64,000 nucleotides of DNA from JAUIJL01 sp965366625 (GTDB lineage Bacteria; Acidobacteriota; Thermoanaerobaculia; Multivoradales; J023), in contig CBDUGP010000010.1 in NCBI GenBank assembly GCA_965366625.1, positions 62,001-126,000 on the forward strand. The letters are read 5' to 3'. The position numbers were made by a program, and so were the translations under genes. Below are positions 1 to 7,885 of this stretch, one piece after another (position 1 is the first letter of the stretch; each line of letters starts with the position of its first letter). Under the pieces are notes generated by a model. The model saw only the letters and a program-made list of their open reading frames with translations, did not search any database and was not told where the DNA came from.

Positions 1-298
1 AAGGTGTTCTGGGTACCTACCAACTGCTCGGTGATCCAGCGCTCAAGATAAAGGCTCTGCCGACTGCCGACACTCCCGACCCTTGCGAAGCGGGTTGTGG
101 TGGACCGGGTTGAGCACCTTTCGGAAACCGGAGGCAAACAGCTGAACGTCAATGTTCATCGGACGTTAGCCACGGGCAACCAAATCACGTCCAGGGTCAT
201 GAATCCTGGACGTGGCGCGCTGCCTGGGCTACTATTCAGGGACGAGAATGTTCTGGGCCGGTCTCGGGCCGGTATCCATTTTGCCGCTTTTTTGAACA
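1..298. other. No gene recognised at left edge
   Basis: I see no convincing coding sequence here. Open frames exist on both strands but have no recognisable protein pattern. This is the upstream region of the candidate precursor peptide and should hold its promoter; I cannot point to a clear -35/-10 pair. Genes of the same cassette could lie to the left, outside the window. Confidence 0.5.
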
Positions 299-478
299 AT
301 GACTCTTCGGAACACCCAAAAACAGAATCCAACAGATCCCGGCGAACCGTCAGCCGAGTCCCGTCGCCAGTATTGCCGACCTCGGATTCTGTATCGCGAG
401 CCGATCGAAGCCATGGCCTCAGATTGCGCGATTCCCGGCGGCAAGTCCGACTCCTCCTGCATTCTAGGATTCTCCTGA
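299..478 (+). CDS. Candidate RiPP precursor peptide (59 aa)
   Basis: Small ORF ending 42 bp before the PqqD-like gene. An in-frame TGA directly precedes ATG 299 (TGA-ACA-ATG), so this is the furthest upstream start; no good Shine-Dalgarno sequence is visible. The N-terminal half is hydrophilic. Residues 25-40 read YCRPRILYREPIEAMA and contain a Y-x-x-P-x-I element, the kind of leader motif bound by PqqD-like RiPP recognition elements in lasso peptide systems (family knowledge). The C-terminal part, residues 41-59, has Cys43, Cys54, a GG pair and a terminal Ser59. I infer that this is the substrate of the radical SAM protein and perhaps the kinase encoded just downstream. It could still be a chance ORF, but leader-like element, position and size agree. 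Confidence 0.66.
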   Translation: MTLRNTQKQNPTDPGEPSAESRRQYCRPRILYREPIEAMASDCAIPGGKSDSSCILGFS

Positions 479-520
479 ATCCGACTCCATTTCTTTCTGA
501 ATTCCTTGCCGAGACAAATC

Positions 521-850
521 ATGGCTGATCCACAGGCACCGGGATCCAGGCCCCGGTTCTATCGTCGTTGCACGGACATTCGATTCCGAATCATAGATGG
601 CGAAGCCGTGATTCTGCGTCAAGCAGCAGCCGAGAACCTAGTGCTCAATGAGGTGGGGTCCAGTATTCTCCAATGGCTGGACTCGGGATGCAGCCTCGAA
701 AAGGTCGCACGTCAGGTCCAAGAAGAATACGAGGTCTCTCCTGAGCAGCTGGCCCAGGACCTGCCGCACTTCCTAGAAGAGTTGGAGAACGCCGGAGTGG
801 TCGAGCCGATCACCGACGAAGGCGATGCTCGTGTCGAAGCGGGAGCCTAA
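521..850 (+). CDS. PqqD-like RiPP recognition element protein
   Basis: 109 aa from ATG 521; an in-frame TTG at 506 is a weaker alternative. The sequence follows the PqqD fold: an N-terminal beta region (FRIIDGEAVILRQ), the conserved LNEVGSSILQWLDSG helix near residue 45, then a helical C-terminal part with acidic residues. PqqD-family proteins bind the leader of a precursor peptide and present it to a radical SAM maturase. The gene sits between the candidate precursor and the radical SAM gene, 12 bp from the latter, which supports that role. The last ten residues are acidic and unstructured. The family assignment is solid; its peptide partner is inferred. Confidence 0.85.
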   Translation: MADPQAPGSRPRFYRRCTDIRFRIIDGEAVILRQAAAENLVLNEVGSSILQWLDSGCSLEKVARQVQEEYEVSPEQLAQDLPHFLEELENAGVVEPITDEGDARVEAGA

Positions 851-862
851 GGAGCAACCACC

Positions 863-1939
863 ATGGCCATGTTACGAGTCCTGCAAAAAACCTGGAATCA
901 GAACATCCTCTTCTCCGTGCTGGTGGAACTCACCTACCGCTGCAACCTCGATTGTTTTTTTTGCTACAACGACCTCTCTCTCGAGGGCAAATCCCTCAGC
1001 GATGAGCAATATTTCGACTTCTTCCAAGACCTCGCCGATCTCCAGGTCTTCAACCTCACCTTTACCGGCGGTGAGCCCCTCGCCCATCCAGGTTTCCTAA
1101 ATCTCGGACGACGGGCCAAAGAACTCGGTTTCGTCATTCGAATCAAATCCAACGGTCACGCTTTCTCCGGTGAGCTGGCGCGCCAAATTCGCGAGCAAGT
1201 GGATCCCTTTCTGGTGGAGGTCAGTCTCCACGGCTCAACCGCCGAGGTCCACGATAAACAGACCCGGGTCCCAGGATCCTTCGAGCGCTTGCAGAGCAAC
1301 CTTCACGCCATGAAAGACATGGGCTTCAGGGTCAAGCTCAACGGTACGCTGACCCGTTGGAACGAGCATCAAATCGAGGATATGTACGCCGTGGCAAAGG
1401 GTCTCGGTTGCGTTTTCTCGCTCTCTCCGACGGTCACTCCCAGGGATGACGGCGATCTGAGCCCGATGTCGATCGCACCCAGCGAAGAGGGTGTGCGCCG
1501 ACTGTACGCCTACTTGGATGAAATGATCCCCGACAGCGAAGTGCCCGACCGTGAGCTGCTCGACAGTGACACCTGCACCGGCACCCCCGGCAGGTCTAAG
1601 AATTGCGGCGCCGGTGCGTCGGGCCTGGCGGTCGATCCATTCGGGGCGGTTTATCCTTGCGTCCAATGGCGGCGCCCTCTAGGCAACCTACACCAGCAGT
1701 CGATCCGGGAGATATGGACGGATTCGGCCCAGCTCGACGAGATCCGCAGGATCAACAGCCGAGCTCACGAGCAAGTTGCTGAGCTCGGCGACGACGGTTT
1801 CGGCGTCGCCCACTGCATGGGTCTTTCCGAAGAAAAAACCGGCGACCCCTTGGCTTTCGATCCCCAAGCCATACGCCAAGGGGAGCTACTACGCGACGTC
1901 CGCAAGGAACGGCGAGAGCTGTTGCCCATCCTGCCCTGA
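863..1939 (+). CDS. Radical SAM/SPASM peptide maturase
   Basis: 358 aa. The radical SAM cluster-binding CxxxCxxC is Cys27, Cys31 and Cys34 (CNLDCFFC), followed by the SAM-binding GGEP at residues 69-72. A C-terminal SPASM-type region carries Cys238, Cys248, Cys266 and Cys318, enough for at least one auxiliary iron-sulfur cluster. The layout matches PqqE, sactipeptide and related peptide-modifying enzymes, which form C-C, C-S or similar bonds on a ribosomal peptide. The PqqD-like gene directly upstream would supply the leader-binding function. The reaction cannot be read from sequence. The stop lies 22 bp before the start of the kinase-like gene, so the genes are probably co-transcribed. Confidence 0.88.
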   Translation: MAMLRVLQKTWNQNILFSVLVELTYRCNLDCFFCYNDLSLEGKSLSDEQYFDFFQDLADLQVFNLTFTGGEPLAHPGFLNLGRRAKELGFVIRIKSNGHAFSGELARQIREQVDPFLVEVSLHGSTAEVHDKQTRVPGSFERLQSNLHAMKDMGFRVKLNGTLTRWNEHQIEDMYAVAKGLGCVFSLSPTVTPRDDGDLSPMSIAPSEEGVRRLYAYLDEMIPDSEVPDRELLDSDTCTGTPGRSKNCGAGASGLAVDPFGAVYPCVQWRRPLGNLHQQSIREIWTDSAQLDEIRRINSRAHEQVAELGDDGFGVAHCMGLSEEKTGDPLAFDPQAIRQGELLRDVRKERRELLPILP

Positions 1940-1961
1940 ATTACCTCGTCAATCCGCATTC

Positions 1962-3017
1962 ATGAGCCGCGCGCCCTTTTTCGCTCCCCCTGCCGAGACG
2001 AGCAGCAAAGACTTCGGCAAGTTATTTCTCAGACACCCGGATCTCTTTCCCGCTCGTCAGGCCGGCGAGCCGTGGGACGATCTCGAGTTGACGGTGAATT
2101 TCGCCGGTGGCCCTTACGCGTTCAGCGGGCTGAGCCGTGGACAATGCCACGAGCTGGGGGAACGATTCGGGGATCTCGTGATGCCCACCGAGGCGGGTAC
2201 GTCTGCGCTTTCCGCGCCGGACGTCACCCGGATCAAGATCTTCAGGGCGGATCCCAAAGAGATGTTGGAATTCGACCTCAAGGGTTGGAGCTACACCTTC
2301 GACCGCGACTACCAAAGTCACGCGGTGAGAGTCGCAGGCCTTCAATTCATGGCCCGAATCGACTTCGGGGCCCGAGATCTCAGCCAGATCAGCGCTGCCC
2401 TCTGGACCCCTCTCGACGAAGGGCCTGTGTTCCTCTCCCAGGTTGAGAACTTCTTTCGATTGCTTGTGGCCTATCGCCTCCTGAAGCTGGGAGGAGTGCT
2501 CTTCCACAGTGCCGGAGTGGTATCCAACCAACGGGGTTTTCTGTTCATGGGACATTCCGGGGCCGGCAAAACGACCATCTCCCGACTGTCCTTGGCCTCC
2601 GGCCGCCAGGTGCTTTCCGACGACATGAACGCCTTATGCCCCCTGAGTTCGGATGCCCTCGCCGGCCCACCCACGGTGGAAAAACTTCCTTTCGCCGGTG
2701 ATTTGGGCCGTACGCCGACCGCGCGCAAAAGATATCCCCTGGCCGGTTTGTATCGCCTGAAAAAAGGCACTGACCGCTTGCGGCCGGTGCGTCGATCTCA
2801 AGCGGTGGCGTTCCTGATCGGCTGCGCGCCTTTCGTCAATGTGGACCCCCATCGTTTAGATCGCTTGACCGACAACCTGATCTATCTATTGGATGGATTC
2901 CCCTTGGTGGAGCTGACGTTTTCCAAGGCCGGCACCTGTTGGCAGCTCCTGGAAGAGGATGCCACCCAGCGAGAATCGAGCAAAAGGGTTGGTCTCACTC
3001 CTCACAAAAAGCCATAA
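1962..3017 (+). CDS. HPr-kinase-like P-loop protein
   Basis: 351 aa from ATG 1962; the frame stays open upstream to 1776 but that overlaps the radical SAM gene. A Walker A loop GHSGAGKTT spans residues 197-205 and is followed by LSDDMNAL, which resembles the acidic motif after the P-loop in the HprK/P C-terminal kinase domain. The N-terminal 180 residues are not recognised. HprK-like proteins recur in PqqD/radical SAM cassettes (SynChlorMet ScmC-like) and in some lasso peptide clusters, where they phosphorylate the C-terminal serine of the precursor (family knowledge). The candidate precursor here ends in Ser59, so phosphorylation of the peptide is a reasonable inference. A generic P-loop role cannot be excluded. 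Confidence 0.72.
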   Translation: MSRAPFFAPPAETSSKDFGKLFLRHPDLFPARQAGEPWDDLELTVNFAGGPYAFSGLSRGQCHELGERFGDLVMPTEAGTSALSAPDVTRIKIFRADPKEMLEFDLKGWSYTFDRDYQSHAVRVAGLQFMARIDFGARDLSQISAALWTPLDEGPVFLSQVENFFRLLVAYRLLKLGGVLFHSAGVVSNQRGFLFMGHSGAGKTTISRLSLASGRQVLSDDMNALCPLSSDALAGPPTVEKLPFAGDLGRTPTARKRYPLAGLYRLKKGTDRLRPVRRSQAVAFLIGCAPFVNVDPHRLDRLTDNLIYLLDGFPLVELTFSKAGTCWQLLEEDATQRESSKRVGLTPHKKP

Positions 3018-3045
3018 TAGGCTCTTCACCCCCTGCGGAGGTTTC

Positions 3046-3618
3046 ATGAGCACCCGAGTGTTGAGTCGATGGCTGTCCATTTCTATCGTTTGTCTCGTTG
3101 GCTGTATTTTGGCTGCTCCCGGTTTCGCGGATGAGCCGGCAGCTGAAAATTCTGCCGAGCCTACTGGTCCTACTACTGTATTCCTCGTGCGCCATGCGGA
3201 GAAGGTCCGAGGGCCGGCGGCGGGCGATGACCCGGCCCTGACCGAGGCCGGCTTACACCGCAGCCGTGCCCTGGCCCAAACCCTCTCCCAAGCGGGCATC
3301 GATGCCATTTACACCACCCAATGGCGACGCACCGTGGAAACGGGAGCAAAACTCGCCGAGGCCTTGAATCTCGAGCCCAAGGTGATCCGGACCGACAGCG
3401 ACTTCATCGAGAAAATGCGCGAGCTGTTGCTCGAGGAGAAGGCACGGCGGATCGTCGTGGTAGGCCATAGCGACACGACCCCGGCCCTAGCCAGAGCCCT
3501 GGGCGCCGATCAGGCACCGGACATTGCCGACGACGATTTCGACGATCTCTATCAGATCGTCGTGTCCGACGAAGGGACCCGTTTCATTCACTTGCGCTAC
3601 GGCCACCCGACCCCCTGA
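3046..3618 (+). CDS. Exported histidine phosphatase family protein
   Basis: 190 aa, starting at ATG 3046 behind a good GGAGG ribosome binding site. Residues 1-28 form a signal peptide (basic start, hydrophobic core, cleavage near PGFA-DE). The phosphohistidine motif is LVRHAEK near residue 49 and the second catalytic histidine is in VVVGHSDTTP, so this is a branch 1 phosphoglycerate-mutase-like phosphatase of small SixA-like size. An exported enzyme would act in the periplasm on an unknown phosphate ester. It starts 28 bp after the kinase-like gene and may share its transcript, but a role in the peptide cassette is speculative. Confidence 0.8.
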   Translation: MSTRVLSRWLSISIVCLVGCILAAPGFADEPAAENSAEPTGPTTVFLVRHAEKVRGPAAGDDPALTEAGLHRSRALAQTLSQAGIDAIYTTQWRRTVETGAKLAEALNLEPKVIRTDSDFIEKMRELLLEEKARRIVVVGHSDTTPALARALGADQAPDIADDDFDDLYQIVVSDEGTRFIHLRYGHPTP

Positions 3619-3630
3619 GTAGAGCTTACT

Positions 3631-4734
3631 TTGGCCACCAATCTGACCAAGATCTCGAAAGTCGTTCAGACTTGTCGGGCTGCAGCTGAGCACTACGGCA
3701 CTAGCTTTCCAGCGGTCTTCGCGCGCGTCGTCCGCCTCCGTGCTCGGGAGAGATTCCGCCCTAAAGAAACCTTCTTGTGGGGTTTGGCCGATCCTCGCCT
3801 GCCACAAAAGGAGATCGACCGATACGTCAGCCGGAGCCGTCTCTACCGATTGCAAGCGGTCCACAACCCCATGTCCCTTTCCTATCTGACTGAGGACAAG
3901 GCGGTCTTCTATTCCTACTGCACAGGCGCGGGCATCACCGTGCCACGCTTGCACGCCGTTTATCATCCCCAAGGCGGCTGGATCGACCGCACCGCAGCCG
4001 CGGAGCGTAGCTCCAGCAATGTGATCTTCGAAAAACGAGAATGGCTCGAGTATCTTCGGTCCCAAACCCCTGAGAGTTTCGTCATTAAACCGTCCAAAGG
4101 GGTTTACGCCCGCGGCCTGATGGTTTTGACCCGCAGCTCCAGTGGAGATGAGCTGATCAGCCCGAGCGGCCGACGACGAACGTTGGACGAGGTTCTCGAA
4201 GCCATGTCCGGTGACTCCCGCTACAATACGTATGTCGTGCAAGACCGGCTCGAAAACCACACGGACCTGCAACGCCTTTCGGACAGCAAAGCCCTTCAAA
4301 CCGTGAGAGTCGTCACCATGGTCGGCACCGACCGGCGACCGCGCGTCCTTTTCGCCTGCGCCAAGGTGATCAACAGCGACCAGCTCTCCGACAACTTCGA
4401 CTACGGCAGCTCGGGCAATCTGCTGGCCAATGTCGACCTCGAATCCGGTGAACTTCACCAGGTCACCGGCAAACACCCGAGCGGTTTCGGGCTTCAAACC
4501 TTCGAACGGCATCCAAAGACCGACATTCCGTTCGCCGGATTCACCCTGCCCTATTGGCAAGAAACTTGCGCATTGGCTACCGAAGCCGCGCTCAAATTTC
4601 TCCCCCTGCGCACTATCGGCTGGGATATTGCCATCACCCAAGACGGTCCTTCGGTGGTGGAAGGCAACGTCTGGTGGGATGCTCTGCACAACGCCCATCA
4701 GCTGATGCCCGAGTATCTGGCCACTTTCGACTGA
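3631..4734 (+). CDS. Sugar-transfer-associated ATP-grasp protein
   Basis: 367 aa, apparently from TTG 3631, because the next ATG would remove much of the N-terminal region. FVIKPSKGVYARGLMVL matches the ATP-binding segment of ATP-grasp enzymes, and the C-terminal DIAITQDGPSVVEGNVWWD supplies the acidic and Asn metal ligands. The best fit is the ATPgrasp_ST family (alpha-L-glutamate-ligase-like), usually near polysaccharide genes. It would form an amide or ester bond through an acyl phosphate; the substrates are unknown. It lies 12 bp after the phosphatase gene. ATP-grasp ligases also occur in RiPP clusters, so a link to the upstream cassette is possible but unproven. Confidence 0.7.
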   Translation: MATNLTKISKVVQTCRAAAEHYGTSFPAVFARVVRLRARERFRPKETFLWGLADPRLPQKEIDRYVSRSRLYRLQAVHNPMSLSYLTEDKAVFYSYCTGAGITVPRLHAVYHPQGGWIDRTAAAERSSSNVIFEKREWLEYLRSQTPESFVIKPSKGVYARGLMVLTRSSSGDELISPSGRRRTLDEVLEAMSGDSRYNTYVVQDRLENHTDLQRLSDSKALQTVRVVTMVGTDRRPRVLFACAKVINSDQLSDNFDYGSSGNLLANVDLESGELHQVTGKHPSGFGLQTFERHPKTDIPFAGFTLPYWQETCALATEAALKFLPLRTIGWDIAITQDGPSVVEGNVWWDALHNAHQLMPEYLATFD

Positions 4735-4865
4735 CCGCCGAAGACGATTGCGGTTGGCGAACGCTCCCGTCCCGTGTAGGATCTCCCCCTGTGCGGCGCC
4801 GCTCCCGCGGACCTTCCCTCCCCCGCCGCCCTTCCTAGAAGCGCTACTCCCGCGAGGTCTCGACG

Positions 4866-6665
4866 TTGGAACAGATTCGTAATTTCTGCATTATTGCCCA
4901 CATCGATCACGGCAAATCCACCCTAGCCGACCGCCTTATTCAACATTGCGGAATGGTTGAAGACCGTGAGTTTCGCAATCAATTGCTCGATTCCATGGAT
5001 ATCGAGCGGGAGCGTGGTATTACGATCAAATCGAATACCATCACGTTGCCCTACACCTCCAAGGACGGCGAGCTCTATCAGCTCAATTTGATCGACACCC
5101 CGGGTCACGTGGACTTCTCCCACGAAGTCCGCCGCTCGTTGATGTCCTGCGAGGGAGCCCTGTTGCTGGTGGACGCTTCCCAAGGGGTCGAGGCACAAAC
5201 CGTTGCCAACATGTATTTGGCCCTTGAGTTCGGCCTTGAAATGCTGCCGGTGATCAACAAAATCGATCTACCGTCGGCGGACGTGGATCGGGTCCGAGAA
5301 GAGATCGATGCGGATCTCGGCCTGGACCCATTCCAAGCAGTGCTGTGTTCCGCCAAACAAGGCATCGGCATCGAAGACTTGCTCGAGGCCCTGGTCAAGA
5401 CCCTGCCACCCCCCGTAGGCGATCCTGAAGCACCCCTGCAAGTGCTGATCTTCGACGCCCAATACGATTCCTATCGCGGGGTGGTGCTGGTCTGCCGGGT
5501 GAAGGCGGGCACCTTGAAGGTCGGCGATGAGATTCGCTTCATGCACACCAAGAAGAATTATTCGGTGGAAGAAGTCGGTCAGCTAGGGCTGACGAAGAAA
5601 CCCACCAAACACCTGGAGGCCGGTCAGGTCGGTTACATCATCGCCGGTGTCAAATCGGTCCGCGACATCGCCATCGGCGACACCGTCACCCACGCCAAAC
5701 GGCAGGCCGAGGCCCCCTTGCCCGGTTACCAACCGGCGAAACCCGTGGTGTTCTCTTCGGTTTACCCCATGGCCTCCGACGACTATCAAGATCTGATCAA
5801 AGCGCTCGAAAAGCTGTCGTTGAACGACGCCGCTCTGACCTACGAGAAATCCTCATCCGCGGCCCTCGGTTTTGGTTTCCGCTGTGGTTTCCTGGGCCTG
5901 TTGCATCTGGAAGTCGTGCAGGAGCGCCTGGAACGGGAATACGGCCTTTCCCTGCTGTTGTCGGCTCCGACGGTGCAATATAGGGTGCATCTCAAAACCG
6001 GCGACTGGATCACAGTCGACAACCCACTGCTATATCCCGATCCCACCGAAATCGAAGGTGGCGAAGAGCCGTTCATCAAAGGCCATATCTGGATTCCAGA
6101 ACGCTATGTGGGCGCGGTGATGGAGCTTTGTCGCGAACGCCGCGGCCAAAATACGACCTTCAACTACCTGGCCCAAGGACGTGTGGAGCTGACCTCGGAG
6201 CTGCCCCTGGGCGAGGTTCTATTCGATTTCTATGATCGTCTGAAGTCCATTACCCAAGGGTACGGCTCGTTCGACTATGAGATGTTGGACTATCGGGAAG
6301 CAAATTTGGTCAAGGTCGACGTGTTGGTCAACGGTGAGCCGGTGGACGCCTTGAGCCAGCTCTGCCACGAGGATCGAGCCAGGACCCGTGCCATGCACTA
6401 TTGTGAAAAGCTGGCGGAAACCATTCCCAAGCAGCAGTTCAAGATCGCCATCCAAGGCGCGATCGGCGGCAAGATCATCGCAAGAACGACCATCACCGCC
6501 TTCCGTAAGGACGTCACGGCCAAATGTTATGGCGGTGACATCACCCGTAAGCGCAAGCTTCTCGAAAAGCAGAAGGAAGGCAAGAAGCGCATGAAGATCG
6601 TGGGTTCGGTGGAGATTCCCCAATCCGCATTCATTGCGGTGCTCAAGTCGGACGCCGGGAAGTGA
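4866..6665 (+). CDS. lepA: Elongation factor 4 (LepA)
   Basis: 599 aa, starting with TTG 4866 behind a GCGAGG-like ribosome binding site; the N-terminus EQIRNFCIIAHIDHGKST is typical of LepA. It contains the GTPase P-loop (AHIDHGKST), the effector segment ERERGITIKS, the G3 motif DTPGH and G4 NKID, then domain II, domain III and the LepA-specific C-terminal domain ending RKDVTAKCYGGDITRKRK. Length equals that of the E. coli protein. LepA is a ribosome-associated GTPase acting in translation under stress and initiation. Its stop overlaps the start of hemW by 4 nt, so the two are translationally coupled. Confidence 0.97.
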   Translation: MEQIRNFCIIAHIDHGKSTLADRLIQHCGMVEDREFRNQLLDSMDIERERGITIKSNTITLPYTSKDGELYQLNLIDTPGHVDFSHEVRRSLMSCEGALLLVDASQGVEAQTVANMYLALEFGLEMLPVINKIDLPSADVDRVREEIDADLGLDPFQAVLCSAKQGIGIEDLLEALVKTLPPPVGDPEAPLQVLIFDAQYDSYRGVVLVCRVKAGTLKVGDEIRFMHTKKNYSVEEVGQLGLTKKPTKHLEAGQVGYIIAGVKSVRDIAIGDTVTHAKRQAEAPLPGYQPAKPVVFSSVYPMASDDYQDLIKALEKLSLNDAALTYEKSSSAALGFGFRCGFLGLLHLEVVQERLEREYGLSLLLSAPTVQYRVHLKTGDWITVDNPLLYPDPTEIEGGEEPFIKGHIWIPERYVGAVMELCRERRGQNTTFNYLAQGRVELTSELPLGEVLFDFYDRLKSITQGYGSFDYEMLDYREANLVKVDVLVNGEPVDALSQLCHEDRARTRAMHYCEKLAETIPKQQFKIAIQGAIGGKIIARTTITAFRKDVTAKCYGGDITRKRKLLEKQKEGKKRMKIVGSVEIPQSAFIAVLKSDAGK

Positions 6666-7885
6666 GTTCGGAGGAGGCTCAACTCCACGGCCCCGGCCTT
6701 TATCTGCACATCCCCTTCTGCTCCGCTATTTGCCCTTATTGCGATTTCGCAGTGCGCAAAGGCGGCGCAGGCCACGGCAAGCCGTATATCGAAGCTCTCG
6801 TCGCCGAAATCCGCGGCTTGCGATCCGGTGAACTCTTGCCGGAAGCTCCGGACCTAGCCTCCGCCACAGCGGACCTCTTGGACGCCCCCTTCGATACCGT
6901 CTACCTCGGCGGGGGCACCCCGACCTTTCTCGAAAACGACCAGCTCGAGCGGATCTTCGACACCCTCTTCCGAGCCTTCCAACTTCGAGCAGATTGTCGT
7001 TTCTTTCTCGAAGCCAATCCCGAAGACGTTACCGCCCCACGGCTTGGAGAGTGGCACCGACTCGGTGTCTCGACCCTGAGCCTCGGAGTGCAAAGCTTCG
7101 ACGATCAGGAGCTGCGATTCTTGGGCCGCCGACACACGGCGGGCGAAGCCAAGGCCGCTGTCTCAGCTGCCTTAGACGCCGATTTTGAAACCGTCAGCGT
7201 CGACCTGATCTACGGTTTGCCCCATCAGACTCCGAGCACCTGGGAGGCTGCCTTGAGTTCGACTCTCGAACTCGGCGCCGACCACCTTTCCCTCTACGAA
7301 CTCGAAGTTCACGCGCGAACGGACTTCGGCAAACGCGAGGCCAAGGGTGAGTCCCTTCAGCTGCCGGTGGACGAACAGGCGGATCTCTTTCTGCGCACCC
7401 ACGACATCCTGACCGCCGCCGGCTGGGATGCGTATGAAGTTTCGAATTTCGCCCGCACACCCGAGCATCGCTCGCGCCACAACCGAAAATATTGGCACCA
7501 CATCCCCTACCTCGGCTTGGGGCCCTCCGCCCATTCCTTTGTCGACGGATGGCGTTTCTGGAACGAACCGTTGGAGCCGCAATGGCGCCGATTGGTGGAC
7601 AGCGGCACCAGCCCGGCCGCGGGTTGGGAGAAGCTCGCTCCGTCGGCCCTCGCCCTCGAAACGTTGATGCTCGGCTTGCGGACCCGGGAAGGGGTCCATC
7701 TCGATCGACTGCAAGCCCACCTAAACGAGGACTTCGTCGATCGAAATCGAGCCCGATTGGAATCCTGGTCGGATTCAGGGCTCGCCCACCTGGAAGCAGG
7801 TCGCCTGATCCCGACAGTAGCGGGAATGGCGGTGGCGGACCGGCTCGCTTCGCAGCTCGAAATCAGTCCAGAGCATCCCGGGTAG
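6662..7885 (+). CDS. hemW: HemW-type heme chaperone (radical SAM)
   Basis: 407 aa from GTG 6662 in a GTGA overlap with the lepA stop, with a GGAGGA-like site slightly inside the gene. The cluster motif CxxxCxxC is Cys20, Cys24 and Cys27 (CSAICPYC), with the Asp-Phe that follows it in this family. HNRKYW near residue 275 is the HNxxYW motif that separates HemW from true coproporphyrinogen dehydrogenase HemN. HemW binds heme and is thought to deliver it to respiratory enzymes. The lepA-hemW order is common in bacteria. Its 3' end overlaps the convergent hydrolase gene by 23 bp. Confidence 0.93.
   Translation: MSSEEAQLHGPGLYLHIPFCSAICPYCDFAVRKGGAGHGKPYIEALVAEIRGLRSGELLPEAPDLASATADLLDAPFDTVYLGGGTPTFLENDQLERIFDTLFRAFQLRADCRFFLEANPEDVTAPRLGEWHRLGVSTLSLGVQSFDDQELRFLGRRHTAGEAKAAVSAALDADFETVSVDLIYGLPHQTPSTWEAALSSTLELGADHLSLYELEVHARTDFGKREAKGESLQLPVDEQADLFLRTHDILTAAGWDAYEVSNFARTPEHRSRHNRKYWHHIPYLGLGPSAHSFVDGWRFWNEPLEPQWRRLVDSGTSPAAGWEKLAPSALALETLMLGLRTREGVHLDRLQAHLNEDFVDRNRARLESWSDSGLAHLEAGRLIPTVAGMAVADRLASQLEISPEHPG

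Noticed and set aside
97..528. 143-codon open frame covering the precursor region
   Set aside because: Its translation shows no domain or composition bias of a protein, overlaps the better candidate at 299-478 and has no ribosome binding site.
299..3017. Lasso peptide cluster
   Set aside because: The YxxP leader, PqqD-like protein and kinase suggest it, but no cyclase or transglutaminase-like B2 protease is near and a radical SAM/SPASM enzyme is present.
3487..4698. Long antisense ORF opposite the ATP-grasp gene
   Set aside because: High GC makes long antisense frames common; the plus-strand frame has clear ATP-grasp motifs.
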